A model generated the notes under the pieces. It worked only from the letters and a program-made list of their open reading frames with translations. It did not search any database and was not told where the DNA came from. Below are positions 16,637 through 25,586 of a stretch of DNA of 64,000 nt, one piece after another. How positions within the stretch are numbered: the first letter of the stretch is position 1; each line of letters begins with the position of its first letter. The stretch is taken from positions 1-64,000 of the forward strand of contig JADKJX010000009.1 in the NCBI GenBank assembly GCA_016720775.1. The letters run 5' to 3'. Made by a program: the position numbers and the translations under genes. Source of the DNA: Chitinophagaceae bacterium. Its GTDB lineage: Bacteria; Bacteroidota; Bacteroidia; Chitinophagales; Chitinophagaceae.

Positions 16637-16981
16637 ATGAGCAACTTAGTAAAAGAATTCAATGACTACCGTACTAAAATGAACGAGGTTATTTTAAGTA
16701 AAGAAAACCTGGTGATAAAACGATTATGGAACCTGGATACGAATACCTATGCCGAAGGAGCATTGGATGTAAAGACCAAAGAACTTCTTGGACTGGTAGC
16801 CAGTATGGTACTTCGCTGTGACGACTGTATCAAATACCATTTAGGTAAATCGCATGAACTCGGTATTACCACCGACCAGATGTACGAGGTATTCGCTGTA
16901 GCGAACATCGTTGGTGGTACGATCGTGATTCCCCATACCCGGCGGGCAGCGGAATATTGGGAGGCCTTGAATAATGAATAA
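16637..16981 (+). CDS. Carboxymuconolactone decarboxylase (AhpD-like) protein
   Basis: A 114-residue all-helical protein of the CMD/AhpD family. The signature RCDDCIKYHLGKSHELG carries the CxxC pair and the downstream His of the AhpD-type redox or proton-relay site. VANIVGGTIVIPHTRRA is the conserved second helix. Members act as alkylhydroperoxidase partners or decarboxylases; the CxxC favours a thiol-redox role. It has a good TAnnTTTG promoter and is followed by an unrelated four-helix bundle gene. Confidence 0.87.
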   Translation: MSNLVKEFNDYRTKMNEVILSKENLVIKRLWNLDTNTYAEGALDVKTKELLGLVASMVLRCDDCIKYHLGKSHELGITTDQMYEVFAVANIVGGTIVIPHTRRAAEYWEALNNE

Positions 16982-17064
16982 CGAGCAGGGAACAAGGAGT
17001 AAAGAAGTGGTAATCCGGGTGTTTTTCACTTCGATGCATGACGGGTGATTGATGATATTAGATC

Positions 17065-17430
17065 ATGAAATATGAAGTTGACCTCAACGAAAGGCTGATC
17101 AGTTTCGCAGTTATTATGATCGATGTTTCAGAAGCCCTTCCTAAAACTTTTGCAGGAAACCATCTGTCCGGGCAATTGATCAGGAGCGGCACTGCCCCGG
17201 CTTTAAATTATGGAGAGGCCCAGGGCGCAGAATCAAGAAATGATTTTATCCATAAAATGAAGATCGCTGCAAAGGAATTAAGAGAAACATATAATTGCCT
17301 GAGGATAATTAAGAAGAAAAACTGGTTTCCTGAAGAAAAACTTACACAGATTTTAGATGAGAATAATCAATTGATCTCAATCTTTGTTAAAAGCATAGAG
17401 ACTGCCAAAAGGAACAATACTGCCAAATAA
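17065..17430 (+). CDS. Four helix bundle protein (23S rRNA IVS-type)
   Basis: A 121-residue helical protein with the features of the family found in 23S rRNA intervening sequences and widely in Bacteroidota. The segments GNHLSGQLIRSGTAPALNYGEAQ and DFIHKMKIAAKELRETYNCL are diagnostic. It forms a homopentamer in characterised members and its cellular role is not established. It stands alone here, not in an rRNA gene. Confidence 0.85.
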   Translation: MKYEVDLNERLISFAVIMIDVSEALPKTFAGNHLSGQLIRSGTAPALNYGEAQGAESRNDFIHKMKIAAKELRETYNCLRIIKKKNWFPEEKLTQILDENNQLISIFVKSIETAKRNNTAK

Positions 17431-17509
17431 TTTCCCTGTTCATTATTCCTTGTTTCCTGCTCGATATTCATTAGATATTTCTTAACTTTAGGATTCAATA
17501 TTAAGGACT

Positions 17510-18544
17510 ATGAGTGATACAGTAACAACAGCCGCCCCGCTTACCGCCAAGGATTTTGTAACCGACCAGGAAGTGCGCTGGTGCCCCGGATGCGGAGATT
17601 ATTCTATTTTGGCACAGGTACAAAAAGTAATGCCCACGTTGGGTATTCCCCGGGAAAACATTGTGATCGTTTCCGGCATCGGCTGCAGCAGCCGTTTTCC
17701 TTATTATATGAACACATACGGTATGCACAGCATCCACGGCAGGGCAACCGCCGTAGCCAGCGGACTAAAAGCTGCGAGGCCCGAGTTGAGTGTATGGATC
17801 GTTACCGGTGATGGAGATGGATTAAGTATTGGTGGTAACCATACCATTCATTTATTACGCCGCAATTTTGATGTGAATATTATGCTGTTCAACAACCAGA
17901 TTTATGGTTTAACAAAGGGACAGTATTCTCCAACAGCTGAAGAGCATAAAGTAACGAAGAGCTCTCCGTTTGGCAGCATTGACCATCCGTTCAATCCACT
18001 GGCATTGGCCATGGGTGCCGAGGCAAGTTTTATTGCACGTACGATGGACAGGGATCCCAAACATTTACAGGCAATGCTGATCCGTTCGCAGGAACATAAG
18101 GGTGCTTCTTTCTTAGAGATATACCAGAACTGCAACATTTTTAATGATGGCGCTTTTGAAATTTTTACGGAGAAGAAAACCAAGCCGGATGAAGTGTTGT
18201 TCCTGGAACAGGGCAAGCCATTGATTTTTGGCGCCACCCAAAACAAAGGAATAAAATTAGACGGATTCAAGCCCGTGATCGTTGACCTCGCAGCAGGTGC
18301 AAGCACCGATGATCTTTGGGTACATGACGAAAAAGATTTTTACAAAGCACAGATACTGATACGCATGTTTGATGACCCAAGACTGGAAGGACATCTTCCA
18401 CGTCCTTTTGGTGTATTCTACGAAACCGAAAGAGCCTGCTATGAAGACGGCATGACCATGCAGATAGATGAAGTGATCGCTAAAAGAGGAAAGGGCGACC
18501 TGGATAAATTATTGAAGGGAAATGAAACCTGGGTGATAAGCTAG
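17510..18544 (+). CDS. korB: 2-oxoacid:ferredoxin oxidoreductase, beta subunit
   Basis: A 344-residue protein with the TPP-binding motif GDGDGLSIGGNH and the [4Fe-4S]-ligating Cys pair WCPGCGDY near the start plus GIGCSSRF. It fits the beta subunit of 2-oxoglutarate (or 2-oxoacid) ferredoxin oxidoreductase, which converts 2-oxoglutarate and CoA to succinyl-CoA while reducing ferredoxin. The alpha/gamma subunit (korA), normally adjacent, is not in the upstream genes. A weak TAACTTTA box lies at 17482-17489. Transcription likely ends at the hairpin at 18609-18638. Confidence 0.9.
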   Translation: MSDTVTTAAPLTAKDFVTDQEVRWCPGCGDYSILAQVQKVMPTLGIPRENIVIVSGIGCSSRFPYYMNTYGMHSIHGRATAVASGLKAARPELSVWIVTGDGDGLSIGGNHTIHLLRRNFDVNIMLFNNQIYGLTKGQYSPTAEEHKVTKSSPFGSIDHPFNPLALAMGAEASFIARTMDRDPKHLQAMLIRSQEHKGASFLEIYQNCNIFNDGAFEIFTEKKTKPDEVLFLEQGKPLIFGATQNKGIKLDGFKPVIVDLAAGASTDDLWVHDEKDFYKAQILIRMFDDPRLEGHLPRPFGVFYETERACYEDGMTMQIDEVIAKRGKGDLDKLLKGNETWVIS

Positions 18545-18572
18545 CCCCTATCCCCTAAAGGGGGACAAGGAG
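18545..18572. repeat. GC-rich palindromic repeat AGCCCCTATCCCC...
   Basis: It begins at the korB stop and has the C-run/AAA/G-run layout of the repeats in the paa cluster. An inverted counterpart lies at about 18690-18718 next to the asd stop. Confidence 0.5.
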
Positions 18573-18608
18573 GAGATTGAATCGAAGATCATGGTTTACT
18601 ATAAAATA

Positions 18609-18638
18609 AAAAGAGCCGGCAAAACTGCCGGCTCTTTT
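18609..18638. terminator. Bidirectional terminator between korB and asd
   Basis: Perfect 12-base arms AAAAGAGCCGGC / GCCGGCTCTTTT with a 6-base loop. A-run and T-run at either end let it serve both convergent genes. Confidence 0.85.
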
Positions 18639-18689
18639 GTGTAAAAATATTCCGATTCAATCTTCGCATAGCTCTTCTGCATAACCAGT

Positions 18690-18718
18690 CCCCCGCCAGC
18701 TGGCGGGGATAGGGGCTA
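18690..18718. repeat. GC-rich palindromic repeat, inverted counterpart
   Basis: It contains CCCCGCCAGCTGGCGGGG followed by ATAGGGGCTA. In reverse orientation it echoes the element at 18545-18572. Confidence 0.5.
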
Positions 18719-19705
18719 TAGTAATCCTTTTTTCTGCAGGTATTCTGCTATCTGCACCGCATTGGTGGCGGCGCCTTTGCGAAGGTTATCACTCACGATC
18801 CAGCAGTTTAATGTGTTGGGTTGTGTTTCGTCTCTTCTGATCCTGCCTACAAAAGTATCATCCTTATCAAAAGCAGTTAATGGCATGGGATAAATGAAAT
18901 TGGCAACATCATCTTTTACCACAACACCCGGCGCTTTTGAAAGAAGTTCCCTCACTTCATTAAGATCAAAATCATTTTCAAATTCAATGTTCACGCTTTC
19001 GCTGTGTCCACCCATGGTTGGTATGCGTACGCAGGTAGCGGTAACCTGGATGCTGTCATCGCCGATTATTTTCTTCGTCTCATTCACCATCTTCATTTCT
19101 TCCTTGGTATAGCCATTGTCTAAGAATACATCAATATGCGGTATCGCATTCAGGTCGATGGGATATTTATAAGCCATCTCTCCCTGAATACCCTTACGTT
19201 CATTCATTAATTGGGTTACAGCCTTCACCCCGGTACCCGTTACACTTTGGTACGTGCTAACCACCACTCTCTTTATTTTGTATTTATCGTGAAGCGGTTT
19301 TAATATCACAACCATTTGAATGGTTGAGCAGTTTGGGTTGGCAATGATCTTATCATCCTTTCCAAGCACATCTGCATTTACTTCGGGAACCACCAGTTTT
19401 TTTGTGGGATCCATACGCCAGGCACTGGAGTTATCGATCACCGTAATGCCTGCTGCGGCAAATTGAGGAGCCAGTTCCAGCGAGGTGGTTCCTCCTGCTG
19501 AAAAAATGGCTACGTCCGGTTTGGCTGCTATGGCATCGGCTGCACTCACGATCTTATACTGTTTATTCTTAAATGTTATTTCTTTTCCAATGCTCTTTTC
19601 AGAAGCAACAGGGATCAGTTCATCAACGGGGAAATTCCTTTCAGCCAGTACCTGCAGCATTTTGCTTCCTACCAGCCCGGTAGCGCCAACAACAGCAACT
19701 TTCAT
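18716..19705 (-). CDS. asd: Aspartate-semialdehyde dehydrogenase
   Basis: A 329-residue protein. N-terminal NADP-binding GATGLVGSKML, phosphate/active-site Cys in NPNCSTIQMV (about residue 128), STYQSVTGTG and the C-terminal RIRRDET block identify ASADH. It reduces aspartyl-4-phosphate to aspartate semialdehyde in the lysine/threonine/methionine and diaminopimelate pathways. It is convergent with korB and shares a terminator with it. Length and motifs are standard. Confidence 0.95.
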   Translation of the reverse strand: MKVAVVGATGLVGSKMLQVLAERNFPVDELIPVASEKSIGKEITFKNKQYKIVSAADAIAAKPDVAIFSAGGTTSLELAPQFAAAGITVIDNSSAWRMDPTKKLVVPEVNADVLGKDDKIIANPNCSTIQMVVILKPLHDKYKIKRVVVSTYQSVTGTGVKAVTQLMNERKGIQGEMAYKYPIDLNAIPHIDVFLDNGYTKEEMKMVNETKKIIGDDSIQVTATCVRIPTMGGHSESVNIEFENDFDLNEVRELLSKAPGVVVKDDVANFIYPMPLTAFDKDDTFVGRIRRDETQPNTLNCWIVSDNLRKGAATNAVQIAEYLQKKGLL

Positions 19706-19869
19706 TTTTTACTCAGATTTTATGGGTTAAAAAACATTGCAGGCCTTTCTGCAACACATTAATTTGAAGCAGCGAAATTACCAACTAATCGCAGCCCATC
19801 CAAACCGATCCATCAATCCTTTGAAAGACCTGTGTTCGGCAGCTGCTTATTTTAAACTAAAAACATATT

Positions 19870-21600
19870 ATGACTACCAAGAACAAGGCAAGGCTGATAT
19901 TGTATTGTATAACACTGTTTGCCGCAAACAGCAGTGCACAGGTTGCTAACCGATATGATATTGTGATCGATGAACTGATGGCCGACCCTACCCCGCAGAC
20001 CGGGTTACCCAATAATGAATGGATAGAATTGCGTAATACCTCTTTAATCGCCTTTAACTTATCAGGCTGGCGAATTGGTGACGCTTCCAGTCAAAGCGGA
20101 CCGATGCCTTCTTATAATTTATTGCCCGATAGTTTTGTGATCGTGTGCACCGCCAGTGCCGTGGCTGCCATGAGTGCATACGGGCCAACCATTTCTGTTA
20201 CGAGTTTCCCTTCGCTGGATAATACAGGTGACCTTATCTATTTACGCAGTCCGCAGAACAGGATCATTCATTCGGTCAGCTACTCAGACGCCTGGTACCA
20301 GAATGAATTAAAAAAGGATGGAGGCTGGACACTGGAAATGATCGACTCAAAAAATCCCTGCAGCGGGTTCAGCAACTGGAAAGCAAGTGCGGATGTAAAA
20401 GGTGGCACGCCCGGGAAGAAGAATTCGGTTGATGCGGTCAATAAAGACCAGGCGGCACCTCAGCTATTGCGGGCCTTTGCAACAGACAGTATAAACATTA
20501 TCCTGGTCTTTGATGAACCATTGGATAGTTTAAAAGCTGCCACAGGGGCTAATTACAATATCAGCGAAGGTATTGGTACTCCGCAGTCTGCCATTACTGT
20601 TTCGCCGGGTTTTGATAAAGTGAGCCTGCGGTTAAATACCGCACTCAGCCGGAATAAAATATATACCATCACTGTGTCGGCAGTTTCTGATTGTGTGAAT
20701 AATGCAATTGGACCGAAAAGCAAAACCAGGGTTGGACTGAGTGAAGTGGCTGACAGTTTAAGCATTGCCATCAACGAATTATTGTTCAACCCCAAACCAA
20801 ACGGAACAGACTATGTGGAGATATACAACCGCAGTAATAAGATCATCAACCTTGAGCAAATATATATTGCCAATCGGGGTACTGCAGGGGCTGTCAGTAA
20901 TATCAAACAACTGAGTGTTGATAATTATTTATTCTTCCCGCAAGATTTTATGGTGCTCACAGAAGACCCGGAGATCGTTAAAAGAGATTTCATCACCCTG
21001 AATATGGACGCATTATTAACCCTGGCTTCCATGCCGTCTTATAATGATGACGAAGGCGATGTGATCATACTGAATGCGCAGGGGAATATTATTGATGAAG
21101 TAAAATATGATGAGAAGTGGCACTTCAAACTGATAGATAACCGGGAAGGCATTGCCCTGGAACGGATCGATTACAATACGGCCACACAAAACCCGGATAA
21201 CTGGCATTCGGCTGCAAGCAGTGTGGGTTATGGTACACCAACCTACAAAAATTCGCAGTACCGGATCGATCTGCAGGCACAGGGAGAGATCACTGTTACC
21301 CCGGAAATTGTTTCTCCGGATAATGATGGCATGGATGATTTTGCAACCATTGACTATCTTTTTCCTTCACCAGGCTATGTTGCCAATATTACCATATTTG
21401 ATGCGGCCGGAAGAATGGTTCGATCCCTGCAACGAAATGCATTATGTGGTATAAAAGGAAGTTATCGTTGGGACGGGCTGGGTGAAAAGAATCAGAAACT
21501 ACCTGCCGGCATCTATATTATCTATATGGAAGTGTTTAACCTGGATGGAAAGAAAAAGCAATTTAAAAAAGCCATTGTGCTTGCGAGAAAAAACAACTGA
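19870..21600 (+). CDS. Lamin-tail-domain surface protein with T9SS-type C-terminus
   Basis: A 576-residue secreted protein: signal peptide (residues 1-24, NSSAQ), then an LTD fold (IVIDELMADPTPQ, NEWIELRNTS, LSGWRIGD), an Ig-like middle (about 195-290), a second LTD-like unit (INELLFNPKPNGTDYVEIYN) and a C-terminal domain (about 475-576) with VSPDNDGMDD, YRWDGLGE and LPAGIYIIYMEV. The last is the gliding-motility/type-B T9SS sorting-like domain. The protein is probably exported and attached to or released from the cell surface. Function of the LTD repeats is unknown. Confidence 0.85.
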   Translation: MTTKNKARLILYCITLFAANSSAQVANRYDIVIDELMADPTPQTGLPNNEWIELRNTSLIAFNLSGWRIGDASSQSGPMPSYNLLPDSFVIVCTASAVAAMSAYGPTISVTSFPSLDNTGDLIYLRSPQNRIIHSVSYSDAWYQNELKKDGGWTLEMIDSKNPCSGFSNWKASADVKGGTPGKKNSVDAVNKDQAAPQLLRAFATDSINIILVFDEPLDSLKAATGANYNISEGIGTPQSAITVSPGFDKVSLRLNTALSRNKIYTITVSAVSDCVNNAIGPKSKTRVGLSEVADSLSIAINELLFNPKPNGTDYVEIYNRSNKIINLEQIYIANRGTAGAVSNIKQLSVDNYLFFPQDFMVLTEDPEIVKRDFITLNMDALLTLASMPSYNDDEGDVIILNAQGNIIDEVKYDEKWHFKLIDNREGIALERIDYNTATQNPDNWHSAASSVGYGTPTYKNSQYRIDLQAQGEITVTPEIVSPDNDGMDDFATIDYLFPSPGYVANITIFDAAGRMVRSLQRNALCGIKGSYRWDGLGEKNQKLPAGIYIIYMEVFNLDGKKKQFKKAIVLARKNN

Positions 21601-21665
21601 CTCGTCCCGGTCTCTCGTCCCGGTCTCTGACCGGGATGTAATGGTTGCAAGTCTCAGACTTGCTT
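21601..21665. repeat. Left REP doublet of the RAYT element
   Basis: Two perfect hairpins: CCCGGTC-TCT-GACCGGG (21619-21635) and GCAAGTC-TCA-GACTTGC (21647-21663). An extra CTCGTCCCGGTCT precedes at 21601-21613. It is inverted relative to the right end. Confidence 0.85.
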
Positions 21666-21683
21666 AATCTTCAAAATTAAAAA

Positions 21684-22238
21684 ATGTCCGGCGACAGATA
21701 CCCGATCACCGACCAAAATGCCTGCTACTTTTTAACCATTACGGTTGTTAGTTGGGTAGATGTTTTTATCCGGCCTGTTTACAAGCAGATCATAACAGAT
21801 TCATTAAATTTCTGCGTGGAAAATAAAGGCCTTCGCATTTTCGGCTGGTGCTTGATGACCAATCATCTTCATATAATAGCAGAAGCGAAAGAAGGATCAA
21901 AGCTTTCGCATATCATCCGTGATCTTAAGAAATTCACAGCCCGTTCCTTATTGAAGGCAATTGAATCTGAGCTGGAAAGCCGGCGGGACTGGATGCTCTA
22001 TCGTTTTGAATTTGCCGGAAAGTACCTGAAAACTGTGGAGAAATACCATTTCTGGCAGGATGGAAGTCACGCTATATACCTGGATCCGCACAAACCGGAG
22101 ATGATGCGGCAGCGGTTGAATTATGTGCATGAAAATCCCGTAAGGGCTGGAATTGTTGAGGAGTCAAAAGATTATCTTTATAGTTCTGCAAGGGATTATT
22201 GCGGGAGAAAGGGATTAGTAAAAATTGAGTTATTGTGA
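21684..22238 (+). CDS. REP-associated tyrosine transposase (Y1/IS200-like)
   Basis: A 184-residue protein. It has the HUH motif within MTNHLHIIAEAKEG and downstream YVHENPVRAGIVE and YLYSSARDY, which mark the RAYT branch of Y1 transposases. RAYTs are single-strand DNA endonucleases that recognise REP hairpins. The gene is bracketed by inverted REP doublets at 21601-21665 and 22237-22285, and the right hairpin overlaps its stop codon. A solo doublet of the same family lies at 10934-10984. Confidence 0.92.
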   Translation: MSGDRYPITDQNACYFLTITVVSWVDVFIRPVYKQIITDSLNFCVENKGLRIFGWCLMTNHLHIIAEAKEGSKLSHIIRDLKKFTARSLLKAIESELESRRDWMLYRFEFAGKYLKTVEKYHFWQDGSHAIYLDPHKPEMMRQRLNYVHENPVRAGIVEESKDYLYSSARDYCGRKGLVKIELL

Positions 22239-22285
22239 GACGGAGTCTCATAACCATTGCATCCCGGTCAGAGACCGGGACGAGA
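22237..22285. repeat. Right REP doublet of the RAYT element
   Basis: Hairpins GAGAC-GGA-GTCTC (22237-22249) and CCCGGTC-AGA-GACCGGG (22263-22279), then ACGAGAG. The ACCATTGCAT spacer matches the reverse complement of the left end. Confidence 0.85.
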
Positions 22286-22336
22286 GAAAAACCGGGGCAG
22301 GAGCTAAATAATTTAATCATCTATAAAAACAGAAAC

Positions 22337-24502
22337 ATGCAAATCCGATTCTTGCCAGCAATGCTCATTGCTGTATTGCTAACTTTATCATGTAATAATA
22401 AATCAGATATGCCCGCTAAAACAGCTTACAAATGGCCCGACAGTATCAAAGCGCCTGTAGCAGAAAAGAAAGCAAAGGAATTAATTGCACACGGCGATAC
22501 CCGTATTGATAATTATTACTGGATGAATGATTACTTTAAAAAAGGTCCTGATAGTACAAAGGCGGTGGAATACCTGGAAGCAGAGAATAAATACTATGAT
22601 ACGATGATGGCCGGCACAAAGGCATTCCAGGAGAAACTGTATACCGAAATGAAGGCAAGGATAAAAGAAAAGGATGAGAGTGTTCCGGTATTTAAGAACG
22701 GCTATTATTATTACAACCGGGTGGAAGAGGGCAAGGATTATTTTGTGTATTGCCGCAAGAAAGGATCGCTGGATGCAAAAGAAGAAATGCTGCTTGATGT
22801 AAATAAAATGGCTGAAGGGCATAATTATTTTTCAGCAACCGGTTTTGATGTGAGTACTGATAATAAACTGCTGGCTTACGGAATTGATATGCTGTCAAGA
22901 CGCCAGTACACGATCTATATAAAGAACCTGGAAACCGGGGAGATCTATAAAGATGCGGTTACTAATACAGAAGGAGACCCAGTTTGGGCGAACGATAACC
23001 AAACCTTCTTTTACACATCAAAAAACCCGGTAACACTTTTGTCTGAAAAGATCAGGAAGCATAAACTGGGTACTGATGCAGCAACAGATAAAATTGTTTA
23101 TGAAGAAAAAGACCAGACTAATTATATCGGCGTGGGAAAAACCAAGTCGGATAAATTTATCATCATCAGCTCCGGTGGTACCCTTTCTTCGGAGAGCAGG
23201 TATATTGATGCCAATAAGCCGGATGATGCTTTTAAAGTGTTTCAGCCCAGGATGAAAGAAGTGTTGTATGACGTGGATAATGCTAATGGTAAATTCTATA
23301 TCCGCACAAACCTGGATGCAAAGAATTTTAAAGTGGTTACCTGTGGCGAAGACAAAACCGACAGCAGCAACTGGAAAGATATGATCGCTCATGATAAAGA
23401 TGTGCTGATCCAGGGCATTGAACTGTTTAAAAATTACCTGGCCGTATCCGAAAGAAAAAATGGCCTTACGCAGGTACACATCATCAACCTGCAAAGTAAT
23501 GCCGGTCATTACCTTAGTTTTGACGAACCTGTTTACCTGGCAAACCTGGTGAATACACCCGACTTTAATTCAGAAGTGGTGCGGTTTAATTACACATCAC
23601 TCACAACACCCGGCACGGTCTATGATTATAACATGGGCACCAAAGAAAAGAAACTGATGAAACAGCAGGAAGTGGTTGGCGGGTATGACAAGAACCTGTA
23701 CGAAACAGAAAGATTATTTGCTACAGCAAAGGATGGAACAAAGATCCCGATCTCGATTGTGTATAAAAAAGGATTTAAGAAAGACGGAACGGCACCGCTG
23801 ATGTTGTATGGTTATGGATCGTATGGTGCAAGCATGGAGGCAACGTTCAGCAGCACCCGGCTGAGTTTGCTCAACAGGGGATTTGCTTATGCCATTGCCC
23901 ATATCCGTGGCGGACAGGAGATGGGGCGTTACTGGTATGAAGACGGAAAGATGATGAAGAAGATAAACACGTTCACTGACTTTATTGATTGTGCGGAATT
24001 TTTGCTTGCTAATAAATACAGTTCCAAAGAACATTTATATACTAGTGGCGGCAGCGCCGGGGGATTGCTGATGGGTGCTGTTGTAAACATGCGCCCCGAT
24101 CTCTGGCATGGGGTTGTAGCTGGTGTGCCGTTTGTAGATGTACTCACAACCATGGGCGACCCGTCTATTCCATTAACAACAAATGAATACGATGAGTGGG
24201 GAAATCCTGCCAATAAAGAAAACTACATGTACATGAAATCATATTCACCGTATGATAATGTAGAAAAGAAAGCTTATCCAAACATGTTGGTAACAACCGG
24301 GCTGCACGATAGCCAGGTTCAGTATTTTGAACCGGCTAAATGGGTTGCCAAACTGCGTGAAATGAAAACAGACAATAACAAACTGTTGCTCTACACCAAT
24401 ATGGAAGCCGGTCATGGCGGGGCATCCGGAAGATTTAAAGCATTAAAGGACAGGGCAAGGGAATATGCATTCTTATTTGCACTGGAAGGAATTTCGGAAT
24501 AA
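22337..24502 (+). CDS. S9 family peptidase, oligopeptidase B-like lipoprotein
   Basis: I start it at the ATG at 22337, giving MQIRFLPAMLIAVLLTLSCNN with a lipobox (LTLSC); the longer frame runs into the RAYT right end. The N-terminal half is a seven-bladed propeller. The C-terminal alpha/beta hydrolase has the nucleophile in SGGSAGGLLMG, the acid in TTGLHDSQV and the His in EAGHGGASG. This matches prolyl-oligopeptidase/oligopeptidase B (PtrB), which cleaves short peptides after basic residues. Anchored in the envelope facing the periplasm. Confidence 0.9.
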   Translation: MQIRFLPAMLIAVLLTLSCNNKSDMPAKTAYKWPDSIKAPVAEKKAKELIAHGDTRIDNYYWMNDYFKKGPDSTKAVEYLEAENKYYDTMMAGTKAFQEKLYTEMKARIKEKDESVPVFKNGYYYYNRVEEGKDYFVYCRKKGSLDAKEEMLLDVNKMAEGHNYFSATGFDVSTDNKLLAYGIDMLSRRQYTIYIKNLETGEIYKDAVTNTEGDPVWANDNQTFFYTSKNPVTLLSEKIRKHKLGTDAATDKIVYEEKDQTNYIGVGKTKSDKFIIISSGGTLSSESRYIDANKPDDAFKVFQPRMKEVLYDVDNANGKFYIRTNLDAKNFKVVTCGEDKTDSSNWKDMIAHDKDVLIQGIELFKNYLAVSERKNGLTQVHIINLQSNAGHYLSFDEPVYLANLVNTPDFNSEVVRFNYTSLTTPGTVYDYNMGTKEKKLMKQQEVVGGYDKNLYETERLFATAKDGTKIPISIVYKKGFKKDGTAPLMLYGYGSYGASMEATFSSTRLSLLNRGFAYAIAHIRGGQEMGRYWYEDGKMMKKINTFTDFIDCAEFLLANKYSSKEHLYTSGGSAGGLLMGAVVNMRPDLWHGVVAGVPFVDVLTTMGDPSIPLTTNEYDEWGNPANKENYMYMKSYSPYDNVEKKAYPNMLVTTGLHDSQVQYFEPAKWVAKLREMKTDNNKLLLYTNMEAGHGGASGRFKALKDRAREYAFLFALEGISE

Positions 24503-24555
24503 GATCAGAACGTTACTTCATACACCGAATATTTATCAGCAAATCTTTTTTGTCG

Positions 24556-25572
24556 ATGCGGAAACAGATTTTAATATGCTGTCTTTTGTTATTGATCCTG
24601 CCGGCTCCGGGATTTTCTCAAAATAACAGCAGCGCCAGGAATTTTCAGGCAGTAGACAACTTTGCCAGAACGGTGAAATATGAAAGCAGTTTGGAAGCGC
24701 TGACCAATAAATTAACGGCGCCCTATACCGATACGACAGATAAACTAAGGGCCATATTTATCTGGATAGCCGATAATATCGAATACGATTATAAGTTATT
24801 CAATAGTGGTAGTGAAGAATGGAATCATTTTAATTGCAGAGGTACTAAAGCCGCCTGTGATGTTGCCAGGAACGAATGGGAAAATAATTTACTGCTGCAT
24901 GTGCTTGACAATAAGAAAGCAGTTTGTAATGGATATGCAAAGCTGTTTAAAAGAATGTGCGGTATTGCAGGTATTCAAAATGATGTGGTTGGGGGCTATG
25001 TAAGAAAAGCTCCGTTTCAAATAGGACTTACGTTAAGTGTTACACATGCCTGGAATGTAGTAAGGCTTGGAGGAATAAATTATTATTTTGACGTTACCTG
25101 GGCAGCAGGTAGTTGCAAAAGGGATGAAGAAACCGATAAGTTATCGGAATTTGTAAAACACTACAATGACTTTTATTGGCAAACACCTAAAAGTAAATTT
25201 ATCCGTAACCATTTTCCAAAAGAGGATAAATGGGCTTTGGAGACCGGCCATAACAAAGAGGATTTTTTTAATGCACCCTATTTCTACCCAAGCGAATTAA
25301 CGCAAAATATTGAAAGCAATACGCCCGACAGCGGAGTAATAAAAGCCGGTATCGGCGATACGATACACTTTACGTTTGTATTTAAAAGGCCAATCCGAAA
25401 CCTGCTGGTTAATACCAATAATTATGAAAACGTAGAAATATCCCTTATCAATAAGGCTGGCTGGGCAAATAATGTTTATCAATTTGATTACATAGTCAAA
25501 GAGAATTCATTGTACTATATCGAGATATTGTTTGATTTTAAAAAAGCCGTCAGGTATAAGGTAATACATTAG
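24556..25572 (+). CDS. Secreted transglutaminase-like cysteine protease-fold protein
   Basis: The start is the ATG at 24556 (a TTG lies two codons upstream). Signal peptide about 1-22 (PGFSQ). The transglutaminase-like triad is visible: Cys in KAVCNGYAKLFK, His in SVTHAWNVV and Asp in YYFDVTWAAG. The C-terminal third is a beta domain. These proteins act as peptidases or transferases in the envelope; substrate unknown. It sits 53 bases downstream of the S9 peptidase on the same strand, possibly as one unit. Confidence 0.85.
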   Translation: MRKQILICCLLLLILPAPGFSQNNSSARNFQAVDNFARTVKYESSLEALTNKLTAPYTDTTDKLRAIFIWIADNIEYDYKLFNSGSEEWNHFNCRGTKAACDVARNEWENNLLLHVLDNKKAVCNGYAKLFKRMCGIAGIQNDVVGGYVRKAPFQIGLTLSVTHAWNVVRLGGINYYFDVTWAAGSCKRDEETDKLSEFVKHYNDFYWQTPKSKFIRNHFPKEDKWALETGHNKEDFFNAPYFYPSELTQNIESNTPDSGVIKAGIGDTIHFTFVFKRPIRNLLVNTNNYENVEISLINKAGWANNVYQFDYIVKENSLYYIEILFDFKKAVRYKVIH

Positions 25573-25586
25573 GAGAACAGACTGGC

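Noticed and set aside
22235..22336. N-terminal extension of the S9 peptidase
   Set aside because: It consists of the RAYT right REP end; the lipoprotein signal begins at 22337.
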